Shown: positions 1 through 6,575, counted from the stretch's first letter. The stretch is 6,987 nt of DNA from Porphyromonadaceae bacterium UBA3327 (GCA_002361155.1 DERZ01000013.1:19679-26665), one strand, 5' to 3'. Program-made: numbers and translations. Notes: a model not told the origin generated them from the sequence alone.

Positions 1-23
1 AGGTTCGAATCCTGGTAAGACAA
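1..23 (+). tRNA. 3' end of a tRNA gene (partial; possibly tRNA-Gln)
   Basis: The window opens inside a tRNA T-arm. The loop TTCGAAT (4-10) is followed by the 3' T-stem strand CCTGG (11-15), the acceptor 3' strand TAAGACA (16-22) and discriminator A (23). The next bases are CCG, so the CCA tail is not encoded, as is common in Bacteroidota. The acceptor strand implies a 5' strand of TGTCTTA and hence a U1-A72 pair, a trait typical of tRNA-Gln. The anticodon lies outside the window, so the identity is only a hint. Confidence 0.85.
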
Positions 24-30
24 CCGTTTC

Positions 31-67
31 AGAGGAGTCGGACACAATCCGGCTCCTCTTTTTCTTT
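31..67 (+). terminator. Rho-independent terminator after the tRNA
   Basis: The arm AGAGGAGTCGG (31-41) pairs with CCGGCTCCTCT (49-59) across a 7-base loop. This gives an 11-bp stem with one G-U wobble, followed directly by the T-rich tract TTTTTCTTT (59-67). It should end transcription of the tRNA. The next start codon is at 81, only 13 bases beyond the T tract. Confidence 0.9.
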
Positions 68-80
68 AAGAAAGTCCATT

Positions 81-1082
81 ATGGCAGACGAAATAATCAT
101 CTATCGCACGAATGACGGCAGAAACGAGGTCAATCTAATGACCCGTGACGGAATGGTATGGCTCAACCAGTCGCAGATGGCCGAACTTTTTGCCACCTCA
201 AAGCAAAATATAGGTCTTCATATAAATAACATTCTAACAGACAACGAATTGTTATACAATTCAGTTGTAAAGGATTTCTTTACAACTGCCTCCGATGGCA
301 AACAATACTCCGTGAAATTCTACTCGCTCGAAATGATTCTTGCAGTAGGATTCCGCATCCGTAACCCGCGTGGAGTCCAGTTCCGCCAATGGGCTAACCA
401 ACATCTGTCCGATTATCTTCAAAAAGGATATGTCATAGACAAAGAACGACTAAAAAATCCAAACGGTAGGCCGGACCACTTCGATGAACTTCTTGCCGAC
501 ATCCGCGAGATAAGAGCCTCCGAAAAACGGTTTTATCAGAAAATCAAAGATTTATTCGCGCTATCAGATGATTACGACAGTTCGGACAAAGCTACTCAGA
601 TGTTCTTTGCCGAAGCTCAGAATAAATTCTTATATGCCGTTACGGGACACACAGCTGCAGAAATTATAATGCAGAGGGCCGATTCTTCCAAAGAGAATAT
701 GGGACTTACCTCTTGGGACGGAAGACGCGTCAATAAGGCAGATGTCATCAGAGCAAAGAACTACTTGCTGAAGGATGAACTTGAAGACCTGAACCGGATT
801 GTGACAATATTTCTTGATCAGGCAGAATTCAGAGCTAAACGCCGCCAATCAACAAAAATAGTATTCTGGAAGGAGAACATCGACCTGATACTAACTTCCA
901 ATGATCTTAAGGTGCTTGACAACAAAGGTAAAAGAAGTGCAATTGAGGCAGAGAGTTTCGCCAATGCCGAATATGAGAAATTCAAACTGTGGCGTAGACG
1001 TATCGCGGCAGAAGAAGCCGATAGAGAAGATGCCGAGACATTAAAACAAATTGGCACAGAGATAAAAGACAGAAAACGGTAG
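81..1082 (+). CDS. rhuM: RhuM family protein (virulence RhuM family)
   Basis: This 333-residue protein resembles the RhuM family, named after a gene of Salmonella pathogenicity island 3 and common in mobile and defence-associated regions, often beside type I restriction genes. Its biochemical activity is not established. The N-terminal part (about residues 25-115) reads like a small DNA-binding module of the phage antirepressor type, with MVWLNQSQMAELF then SKQNIGLHINNIL. A charged linker follows near 120-160. The family core is at about 170-265, including GRRVNKADVIRAKNYL and the LNRIVTIFLDQAEF stretch. The C-terminus (about 285-333) is a charged, probably helical tail. ATG 81 is the first start after the tRNA terminator; no Shine-Dalgarno is evident. 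The gene looks richer in A+T than its neighbours (positions 541-600 are 23/60 G+C, against 40/60 at 2401-2460), which suggests horizontal acquisition. It ends 6 bp before the next gene. DNA binding is inference. Confidence 0.88.
   Translation: MADEIIIYRTNDGRNEVNLMTRDGMVWLNQSQMAELFATSKQNIGLHINNILTDNELLYNSVVKDFFTTASDGKQYSVKFYSLEMILAVGFRIRNPRGVQFRQWANQHLSDYLQKGYVIDKERLKNPNGRPDHFDELLADIREIRASEKRFYQKIKDLFALSDDYDSSDKATQMFFAEAQNKFLYAVTGHTAAEIIMQRADSSKENMGLTSWDGRRVNKADVIRAKNYLLKDELEDLNRIVTIFLDQAEFRAKRRQSTKIVFWKENIDLILTSNDLKVLDNKGKRSAIEAESFANAEYEKFKLWRRRIAAEEADREDAETLKQIGTEIKDRKR
246..288 (+). repeat. Two abutting inverted repeats inside rhuM
   Basis: GAATTGT (246-252) and ACAATTC (256-262) form a 7-bp perfect palindrome with a 3-base loop. 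Immediately next, CAGTTGTAAAG (262-272) and CTTTACAACTG (278-288) form an 11-bp perfect inverted repeat with a 5-base loop. Both lie in rhuM codons of about residues 56-70. There is no T tract, so these are not standard terminators. A role as operator or RNA structure is possible but unsupported. Confidence 0.6.
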
Positions 1083-1088
1083 AAATAT

Positions 1089-2873
1089 ATGATGACGCCA
1101 GATATCCGGGGACGGTTCAAGGGGGCGCTGATTGATATGGACGGGGTGCTGTTCGACTCCATGAAGGGACATACCCGGGCGTGGCAGGAGATGATGCGGA
1201 CGGCGGGCGTGGAATGCGACCGCGACGAGTTCTATCTCTACGAGGGGATGACCGGAAAAGCGACGATCGACCTGCTGTTCCGGCGCACGTTCGGCCACGG
1301 AGTCAGCGACGAAGAGGCGAAACGGCTCTACGCCATCAAGACGGAACGGTTCCGCAGCTATGGCCCAGCACCTCTCATCGAAGGTGCCGACAGAATGCTC
1401 CGCGCGCTCGGAGAACTGGGACTTATCCGGGTATTGGTGACCGGTTCCGCACAGTCCAGTCTGCTGGAAAACATCGACCGTGCCTATCCCGGGGTATTTC
1501 CTCCGGGACGAAGAATCACAGCCAACGATGTGACCCACGGCAAGCCGAATCCGGAACCATACCTGAAAGGAGCGGCGATTGCCGGAGTCACGCCGGAGGA
1601 ATGCATCGTGGTGGAGAACGCGCCGCTCGGCGTACGCGCGGGCAAAGCCGCAGGCTGCTTCACCGTGGCGGTGACCACCGGCCCCATTCCCCGCGAGGCA
1701 TTCGGGAAAGAGGGGGCCGACATCATCTTCGGTTCCATGCCTGAATTCGCCGGATGGCTCGAAAAGATGGCAGGAACCTCGGCCGACACCGTTTCCGAAC
1801 CACTCATCTTCGACAATGACATATCGGCAATCCTCTCCGACTGCATACGTGAGTCAGGACCTGACAAGACCTTTCTGATAACCGATACAAATGTGGAACG
1901 AGCCGTTGTGCCCGGACTGCGGGAGTTTATTGAACGGTATGATGTAAATGTGATTACGGTGGCCGCAGGAGAGGAAAGCAAGAGCATAGAGACACTTAGC
2001 GCTGTATGGCGGAAGCTTGCCGAAGGGGAAGCTTCCCGTCGCTCGTTACTCCTATGCGTCGGCGGAGGGATGATCAGCGACCTCGGAGGGTTCGCGGCAG
2101 CCACATTCAAACGCGGTATCCGCTGCGTCAATGTCCCCACTACCCTGTTGGCACAGGCCGATGCCTCCATCGGAGGCAAGACCGGCATCGATTTCCTCGG
2201 ACTTAAAAACGAGATCGGAGCATTCGCACAGCCGGAAAAGGTTATCATCTCCGCCACGCCACTCGCCACGCTTCCTCACAAAGAATTCCTCAACGGTCTG
2301 GCGGAAGTGGTGAAGACCGCGCTCATTTCAAATGTCGAGATATACAATTCCCTGCGAAGCGAATATGCCACGGCCGGAAGCGACCGCGTGGCACGCGCCG
2401 CCCGCCGCGCCGCGATGGAGAAGCAACGCATCGTGGACCTCGATCCCAAGGAACAGGGACTGCGCCGCATCCTGAATTTCGGGCACACGGCAGGACATGC
2501 CTTCGAGAGCCTCGCGGCGAGGCGACATGCGGAGGACAGCGGTTTCCCTGTACTCGCCCACGGCGAGGCTGTGGCGCACGGCATGCTTACGGCCCTGATG
2601 TTAAGCGCCATCCATGCCGGACTCGATCCACGTCACATCGAGGAATACCGCAACGACATCCTGGAACACCACTATAATCCGCTACCGTTCGATGCGGACG
2701 ACATCCCGCAGTTAGTGGAACTGATGGGACATGATAAGAAAAACAGTGCTTACGGCCTCCCCTCCTTCGTGCTGCTTTCAGCACCGGGAGAACCCGTTGC
2801 GGGCATCACCGTTGAGCCGGAGGATATAGCCTCGATACTGTCGAAACAGCTCCAGCCCCGTGCCTCACGGTAA
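1089..2873 (+). CDS. aroB: Fusion of HAD-family phosphatase and 3-dehydroquinate synthase
   Basis: One uninterrupted 594-residue frame joins two enzymes. Residues about 10-228 are a HAD hydrolase of the beta-phosphoglucomutase-like type: nucleophile D16 and acid/base D18 in DMDGVLFDS, a helical cap, motif II TGS (118-120), motif III K152 in GKPNPEPY and motif IV E176 in VVENAPLGV. Residues about 238-590 are 3-dehydroquinate synthase, which converts DAHP to 3-dehydroquinate in the shikimate pathway using NAD and a divalent metal. Its landmarks are GGGMISDLGGF (325-335), D358, K364 in GGKTGID, N374, metal ligands E406, H466 and H491, K409, K445, R459, NFGHTAGH (463-470) and HDKKN (548-552). The N/H pattern in NFGHTAGH favours dehydroquinate synthase over related sugar-phosphate cyclases. 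Standalone AroB is about 350 residues, so the HAD part is an added domain with unknown substrate. ATG also occurs at 1092, so the start is uncertain by one codon. The last 41 codons, counting the first partial one, overlap the convergent leucine-rich repeat gene. Confidence 0.95.
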   Translation: MMTPDIRGRFKGALIDMDGVLFDSMKGHTRAWQEMMRTAGVECDRDEFYLYEGMTGKATIDLLFRRTFGHGVSDEEAKRLYAIKTERFRSYGPAPLIEGADRMLRALGELGLIRVLVTGSAQSSLLENIDRAYPGVFPPGRRITANDVTHGKPNPEPYLKGAAIAGVTPEECIVVENAPLGVRAGKAAGCFTVAVTTGPIPREAFGKEGADIIFGSMPEFAGWLEKMAGTSADTVSEPLIFDNDISAILSDCIRESGPDKTFLITDTNVERAVVPGLREFIERYDVNVITVAAGEESKSIETLSAVWRKLAEGEASRRSLLLCVGGGMISDLGGFAAATFKRGIRCVNVPTTLLAQADASIGGKTGIDFLGLKNEIGAFAQPEKVIISATPLATLPHKEFLNGLAEVVKTALISNVEIYNSLRSEYATAGSDRVARAARRAAMEKQRIVDLDPKEQGLRRILNFGHTAGHAFESLAARRHAEDSGFPVLAHGEAVAHGMLTALMLSAIHAGLDPRHIEEYRNDILEHHYNPLPFDADDIPQLVELMGHDKKNSAYGLPSFVLLSAPGEPVAGITVEPEDIASILSKQLQPRASR

Positions 2874-3652
2874 GTCTGCATCGAACCGGCCGGGACATAA
2901 AGCACACATTCAGAGTACATCCACGACTCGTTCTCCTCGAAAAGACGGCTGTCGCAATCGAAGGGGGGAGGCACAGCCGAAGGCTCCTCGATGCGCTCCA
3001 GCGCACGGCATCCGCTGAAAATCAGCTCTCCGAGCAGATCGCGTCTGCCCGGAAGGCGTGCGGAGCGGAGAGAGACACATTCCGAGAAAGCGTAACTCTC
3101 CAGTTCGGTGACGGCATCAGGCACGCTTACTTCCCGAAGCGAGCCGCAGAATGAAAAGGCATTGCTACCTATGTGAGTGACCGAGCAAGGAATGTCTATT
3201 CCCTCAAGAGCACCGCAATAAGCAAAAGCATGGGCAGCGATATCCGTCAGTCCGGAAGGCATCTCCACTTCTTCAAGACTCCCGCACCAAGCAAAAACAT
3301 AACGGGGCAATGCCGTCAGTCCGGAAGGAAGGACAGCCATGCGCAGACCGGTACATTCGCGGAAACAGCCCTCGCCAAGCGTGCGGACGGTCCGGGGCAG
3401 GCTTACTTCCCGCAGATTGCAGCAGCCCAGGAACGCATACTCCCCTATCTCCGTGACCTTCACAGGCGCCTCGAACCGAATCTCGCGGAAATCATCCCTG
3501 TCCGCAAAGGAATATGCACGGACCGCACGAGTGCCTCCGGGGATATGCAGCACTGAATCGCGCACATAACCCTCCCCGGCATTCGCCGAGAAACCGATGA
3601 GCGCAACCGCCGTGATGGCTCCGAAGAGCGCGAACCGTATCCTAAACCTCAT
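2750..3652 (-). CDS. Secreted BspA-like leucine-rich repeat protein
   Basis: The 300-residue protein starts with a signal peptide: basic MRFRIR, a hydrophobic core to about residue 21, and a likely signal peptidase I site after A25 (ANA-GE). There is no lipobox cysteine. Residues 71-231 are seven consecutive repeats of exactly 23 residues (starting at 71, 94, 117, 140, 163, 186 and 209). Each carries F-x-x-C near its start; most also have a leucine/isoleucine strand and a following proline. This is the LRR_5/BspA type used in surface adhesion or protein contacts. Residues about 249-277, with LYVPAG and a GW-x-x-F-x-x-I ending, match the usual cap of this family. The final 23 residues are a low-complexity tail reading antisense through aroB. 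The start overlaps the upstream stop by ATGA, implying translational coupling. No type IX sorting domain is seen. The ligand and final location (periplasm or surface) are unknown. Confidence 0.9.
   Translation of the reverse strand: MRFRIRFALFGAITAVALIGFSANAGEGYVRDSVLHIPGGTRAVRAYSFADRDDFREIRFEAPVKVTEIGEYAFLGCCNLREVSLPRTVRTLGEGCFRECTGLRMAVLPSGLTALPRYVFAWCGSLEEVEMPSGLTDIAAHAFAYCGALEGIDIPCSVTHIGSNAFSFCGSLREVSVPDAVTELESYAFSECVSLRSARLPGRRDLLGELIFSGCRALERIEEPSAVPPPFDCDSRLFEENESWMYSECVLYVPAGSMQTYREARGWSCFDSIEAISSGSTVMPATGSPGAESSTKEGRP
2960..3442 (-). repeat. 69-bp tandem coding repeats (seven LRR units)
   Basis: This is the DNA counterpart of seven 23-codon leucine-rich repeats. Similarity survives at base level. 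The 16-mer CCGTCAGTCCGGAAGG occurs on the + strand at 3244-3259 and again at 3313-3328, exactly 69 bp apart. GCTTACTTCCCG occurs at 3125 and 3401, which is 276 bp or four units apart. This indicates growth by tandem duplication. It is protein-coding repeat, not CRISPR. Confidence 0.85.
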
Positions 3653-4266
3653 CGCCAGCCCTCCTTGCCGTCATTCCCGGCATTCATCCGGCTCCTGATG
3701 AACTCCGGCTGACGGTCCGGAGGAAGGATGTCGCGGGGATTGACAGAATCGACCGCCATGATGTAGACCTCGGTCTCACCGCGCCAGGGGACAGCGGTGC
3801 GGTACACTTTGTAATGCACGCGCACCGGGAGATTTGCGAAATGCATCTTCTTAAGCCGGACGGCCACATCGGTATCGGTGGTGGAGAACCTGAAATCGCC
3901 CTCATACGGACGGAGAGTGTCCATCAGGTTCTTGTAGGGAAGCAGGACTCCCTCGTACGATTTCAGCAGCTGGCCGCTCTTCTCGATGCGGTCCACATAG
4001 CCGGTTTCGCACGCCTCAGTCACACACGGCACGAAATATCTGACATACAGCGCCGCCAGCGCTCCGATCAGCACCGCCGTGATTCCAGCCCGCCACCATA
4101 TACGGCGGCGGCGCGGCCTCGACGGAGTGAGATGCGAGAAAGGATCCTCGGGCTGTTCCCAGTAGCGGGGATCATCAGGAGTATACACTGTTTTTTTCTC
4201 TTCCTTGACAGGGTCAGGCACTTCGTCCTCGAAAAAATCGGTTTCTTTATCGTCGTCAAGATTCAT
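3649..4266 (-). CDS. Single-pass membrane protein of unknown function
   Basis: I do not recognise a named family for this 205-residue protein. The N-terminal 48 residues are strongly acidic and proline-rich (MNLDDDKETDFFEDEVPDP). A basic cluster RPRRRR (50-55) precedes one hydrophobic segment at about 57-79. By the positive-inside rule the N-terminus is cytoplasmic and residues 80-205 lie in the periplasm. The exported part has two cysteines (81, 86), then a conserved-looking block with GYVDRIEKSGQLLKSYEG (89-106) and a beta-rich stretch (about 120-172) including VHYKVYRTAVPWRGETEVYIM. It starts 3 bp after the flippase-like gene stop and its own stop overlaps the LRR gene start by 4 bp, so it is surely co-expressed with both. 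A role in the envelope is inferred from topology and context only. Confidence 0.8.
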   Translation of the reverse strand: MNLDDDKETDFFEDEVPDPVKEEKKTVYTPDDPRYWEQPEDPFSHLTPSRPRRRRIWWRAGITAVLIGALAALYVRYFVPCVTEACETGYVDRIEKSGQLLKSYEGVLLPYKNLMDTLRPYEGDFRFSTTDTDVAVRLKKMHFANLPVRVHYKVYRTAVPWRGETEVYIMAVDSVNPRDILPPDRQPEFIRSRMNAGNDGKEGWR

Positions 4267-4269
4267 AAT

Positions 4270-5352
4270 TCATAGTTTTTCCTCCCCGCGCAGCAACTGT
4301 TCCGGCGAAGGGGTTCTTTTCTTTTTTCCGTAAAATGTGATGTAGACCATCGTGTAGATGCCGAGCAGAATCAGCATCACTGTCTGGCCTGACCACTGCA
4401 GCATCGAGAACGCGGTGCCCTGCGCGTCGCTCACCCCGTAGACGGCGAGTCCGAACATCACGGCGATGTTCCATGGGCCGAGTCCCCCGTTTGACGGCAC
4501 AGCCATACCGATGGAACTGAGCACAAACGCCACAAGGCAGGGTTCCAGACCGAAAGCGAGCGCCGGACCGGCGCAGAGGCTCCGTGTGAACGGGAACGCG
4601 AAAAACGCCACATACAGCTGCATGTAGTAACAGGTCCATATCGCCAGTGAATAGAAAAGGAACTGCCATTTTCCCTCCATTCTCGTCACCACCGCGAATC
4701 CGCTCCACATCTCGGCAAGCCATTTCCGGGAGCGGGCCACAAATCTGTTGGAACGTCCGAAGCGGAACAAGGCCCATATCACGGCCACCCCTCCGGCAAG
4801 CAGAGTCCACAGCCAGGGATTGCGTGCCGCCTCCACCAGGTCCTTACCCACGGGATATTTCACGAGGAAAGCCTCGATGGCCGGGGCGGCCACCACAAAG
4901 CAAAGCAGCGTGAGCGCCAGCACGACAAGCATGTCGGCGAACCGGTCGGCCACCATCGAGCCAACCACAGTGGTAAATGGTTTCCGCTCGCGGTCGGCGA
5001 TATAGGTGCAGCGCCATACCTCGCCGAGACGCGGAAAAATAAGATTGAGCGCGTATGTGCCGAATATCGAGCAGCAGAGCGCCATGAAAGGCGGACGGAT
5101 ACCGAGCGCGCGGAGCTGCAGCCGCCAGCGGGCGGCGCGGAGCAGATGGCTCAGCACGCTGAGCGCCATTGCCGCGAGTATCCACCAGTAATCCACGCCG
5201 TGGCTCATGATGTGCCACATCTCGCGGAAGTCCACTTTGCGGAACATGTATGTCACCAGCAGCACAGTCAGCGCCAGCGGCAGAAGCCACTTCACCGCAT
5301 ACACGCCGGCAGTACGCAGGGCCGATTTCCCCTCTTTACTTCTTGCTGTCAT
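4270..5352 (-). CDS. Flippase-like integral membrane protein (LPG synthase TM / UPF0104 family)
   Basis: This 360-residue polytopic inner-membrane protein has hydrophobic segments at about 17-36, 56-72, 90-106, 128-158, 180-197, 230-254, 262-305 (probably two) and 318-341. Family signatures are visible: RAARWR (72-77), PRLGEVWR (107-114, the P-x-R-x-GE-x-x-R type motif), DRFAD (136-140) and VPSNGGLGPWN (285-295). These match the membrane region of lysylphosphatidylglycerol synthase (MprF) and YbhN-like proteins. The C-terminal aminoacyl-transferase domain of full MprF is absent, so it probably does not aminoacylate lipid. Relatives are proposed to move lipids or lipid-linked intermediates across the membrane; the substrate here is unknown. 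The C-terminus is short, basic and likely cytoplasmic. Its ATG overlaps the biotin ligase stop by ATGA, and its stop lies 3 bp before the next gene, so it sits firmly in the operon. Confidence 0.88.
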   Translation of the reverse strand: MTARSKEGKSALRTAGVYAVKWLLPLALTVLLVTYMFRKVDFREMWHIMSHGVDYWWILAAMALSVLSHLLRAARWRLQLRALGIRPPFMALCCSIFGTYALNLIFPRLGEVWRCTYIADRERKPFTTVVGSMVADRFADMLVVLALTLLCFVVAAPAIEAFLVKYPVGKDLVEAARNPWLWTLLAGGVAVIWALFRFGRSNRFVARSRKWLAEMWSGFAVVTRMEGKWQFLFYSLAIWTCYYMQLYVAFFAFPFTRSLCAGPALAFGLEPCLVAFVLSSIGMAVPSNGGLGPWNIAVMFGLAVYGVSDAQGTAFSMLQWSGQTVMLILLGIYTMVYITFYGKKKRTPSPEQLLRGEEKL

Positions 5353-6092
5353 TTTTCAAGCAGAAATTCCACCTCCTTGAAGGCATACGTGCCGGATTCG
5401 CCCGAATCAGCGTCGGTCACTGTGATGAATCCGTCGGGAGCCACCGTGTCGATCACCCCGCGGAAACGAAGTCCGTCGGCGCGTCGCCGGAAGGGATAAG
5501 GTTTGCCGTCGCCACGCCACAGACGGCCGAGGAAACCGGCGTGAAGCGCGGCGCGGCCCTCTGCGGAACCCACATCCGCCAGCCGCAGCCGCAACGCCTC
5601 GCCAAGACGCGCCAGCGCGTCGCTGAGCGGAGTCTCCGCACCGAGAAGCATGGCCATCGACACCGGATTGGGAGCGTCGCTGCGGAATACCGTCTGGTTC
5701 ACGTTAAGTCCGATACCGATGCGGCAGTGGAGCAGGTCGCACCCCGCCACAGCATTCTCGATGAGTATGCCGCAGATCTTGCGGTCGCCCACGTACACAT
5801 CGTTGGGCCATTTCACACGCGCCTCTATGCCGTAATGCGCCAGCATGTCGGCCACACCGAGCGCCGTGGCCTCGCTGACAGCGAACTGCACCCGCGCCGG
5901 AACTCCGGCCGGGCGGTGGAAAAGCGTGGCGCAGATGTTGCGCCCCGGTTCCGACTCCCACGAATTGCCCCGCTGACCGCGTCCGGCAGTCTGAGAATGG
6001 GCAGCCACAAGCGTCATGTCATCAAGACTGTCGGCATGTACCGAAACGTATGTGTTGGTGGAATCCGTCTCCTCAAGCAACAGTATCTTCAT
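5349..6092 (-). CDS. birA: Biotin--[acetyl-CoA-carboxylase] ligase
   Basis: This 247-residue cytoplasmic enzyme activates biotin with ATP and attaches it to a lysine of biotin carboxyl carrier proteins such as that of acetyl-CoA carboxylase. Motifs in order are STN (11-13), the biotinyl-AMP loop AGRGQRGNSW (36-45), KWPND (94-98), K105 in KICGIL and GIGLNVN (126-132). A C-terminal SH3-like domain (about 205-247) includes RGVIDTVAPDGFITV. The K94-K105 spacing of 11 matches the E. coli enzyme. The protein begins directly at the catalytic domain and lacks the N-terminal winged-helix of E. coli BirA, so it is a group I ligase without a repressor function. ATG 6092 was chosen because MKILLLEETDSTN is the usual beginning. 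An in-frame GTG extension to 6212 would overlap tsaE and adds arginine-rich, non-family sequence. It starts 20 bp after tsaE and overlaps the next gene by 4 bp. Confidence 0.95.
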   Translation of the reverse strand: MKILLLEETDSTNTYVSVHADSLDDMTLVAAHSQTAGRGQRGNSWESEPGRNICATLFHRPAGVPARVQFAVSEATALGVADMLAHYGIEARVKWPNDVYVGDRKICGILIENAVAGCDLLHCRIGIGLNVNQTVFRSDAPNPVSMAMLLGAETPLSDALARLGEALRLRLADVGSAEGRAALHAGFLGRLWRGDGKPYPFRRRADGLRFRGVIDTVAPDGFITVTDADSGESGTYAFKEVEFLLEK

Positions 6093-6112
6093 ATTCAGAG
6101 AGTGTATCTTGT

Positions 6113-6526
6113 TCAGAGATCCAGTGTTATCTTGCGCGATTCGTCGGGAAGCACGGAAATCCCGACCGTCACCGTATCGTCGGGAAGCAACGCGGAGGCC
6201 ACGTCGGGCCACTCCATCAGACAGAGAGCACCGGAGTCGAAATACTCGTCGAGGCCGAGATCGGCCGCCTCCCGCACGTCGTCAAGGCGATAGAAGTCGA
6301 AATGGTACACCGTGCGCCCGGCACCGCGATACTCGTTCACAATGCTGAAAGTGGGACTCGTGGCTTCCTCCTCCATGCCCAGCGCGCGGCACACGGCCGA
6401 GATAAAGGTTGTCTTGCCCGCACCCATCGGAGCGCGGAACGCCACATGGGTCCTGGAGCCGAGCGCGGCGATAAATTCCGCCGCGGCGGCATCAAGACAT
6501 CCCCCGTTTTCTACAATTATTTCCAT
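6113..6526 (-). CDS. tsaE: tRNA t6A biosynthesis ATPase TsaE
   Basis: This 137-residue ATPase works with TsaB and TsaD to make N6-threonylcarbamoyladenosine at position 37 of ANN-decoding tRNAs, and the length is usual for the family. The P-loop is APMGAGKTT (32-40), where the first glycine of the G-x4-GK-T pattern is alanine (A32). Then come TSPTF (56-60), HFDFYRL (75-81) and MEWPD (104-108), all TsaE hallmarks. ATG 6526 was chosen because MEIIVENGG fits family starts and AGAGGG lies just upstream. The in-frame TTG at 6556 would overlap the predicted -7 promoter element. It is the first gene of the minus-strand operon, preceded by the divergent promoter region. Confidence 0.94.
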   Translation of the reverse strand: MEIIVENGGCLDAAAAEFIAALGSRTHVAFRAPMGAGKTTFISAVCRALGMEEEATSPTFSIVNEYRGAGRTVYHFDFYRLDDVREAADLGLDEYFDSGALCLMEWPDVASALLPDDTVTVGISVLPDESRKITLDL

Positions 6527-6553
6527 TTTCCCTCTTTTATTGCTAAAGAAATG

Positions 6554-6561
6554 CAAATTTA
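6554..6561 (-). promoter_or_regulatory. Predicted -7 element for the tsaE operon
   Basis: On the minus strand TAAATTTG matches the Bacteroidota sigma-ABfr -7 consensus TAnnTTTG exactly. It lies 28 to 35 bases before the tsaE ATG, giving a leader of about 20 bases. No convincing -33 TTTG is present at the expected distance, so support is the -7 match plus position. Confidence 0.5.
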
Positions 6562-6575
6562 GCGATTTTTTTGGT

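Noticed and set aside
1..23. Possible attachment site with a second copy of the tRNA 3' end downstream
   Set aside because: I found no second copy of the tRNA 3' sequence in the window, and no integrase gene, so an att pair cannot be supported.
81..1082. rhuM as part of a restriction or toxin-antitoxin defence island
   Set aside because: No restriction, Fic or toxin gene lies beside it in this window, and its neighbours are a tRNA and a shikimate enzyme.
1484..2269. Minus-strand open frame of 261 codons opposite the HAD-AroB fusion
   Set aside because: The product is serine/proline-rich with no recognisable domain, while the opposite strand carries full catalytic motifs of two enzymes.
2960..3442. 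Regular 69-bp spacing resembling a CRISPR-like array
   Set aside because: The repeats are imperfect, contiguous, without unique spacers, and translate into LRR units.
3173..3556. Plus-strand frame of 127 codons within the LRR gene
   Set aside because: It is a shadow of the 69-bp coding repeats, which keep an unbroken frame on the minus strand.
4256..4810. Minus-strand frame of 184 codons overlapping the flippase-like gene in another frame
   Set aside because: The overlapped gene has clear membrane segments and family motifs; this product is arginine/glycine-rich and motif-free.
6093..6212. Upstream in-frame GTG extension of the biotin ligase
   Set aside because: It would overlap tsaE by 100 bases and adds arginine-rich sequence not found in the family; ATG 6092 begins at the conserved N-terminus.
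5250..6293. Long plus-strand open frame of 347 codons opposite the biotin ligase and flippase genes
   Set aside because: It is antisense to well-recognised proteins, its product is arginine/histidine-rich without any family motif, and GC-rich DNA often gives such frames.
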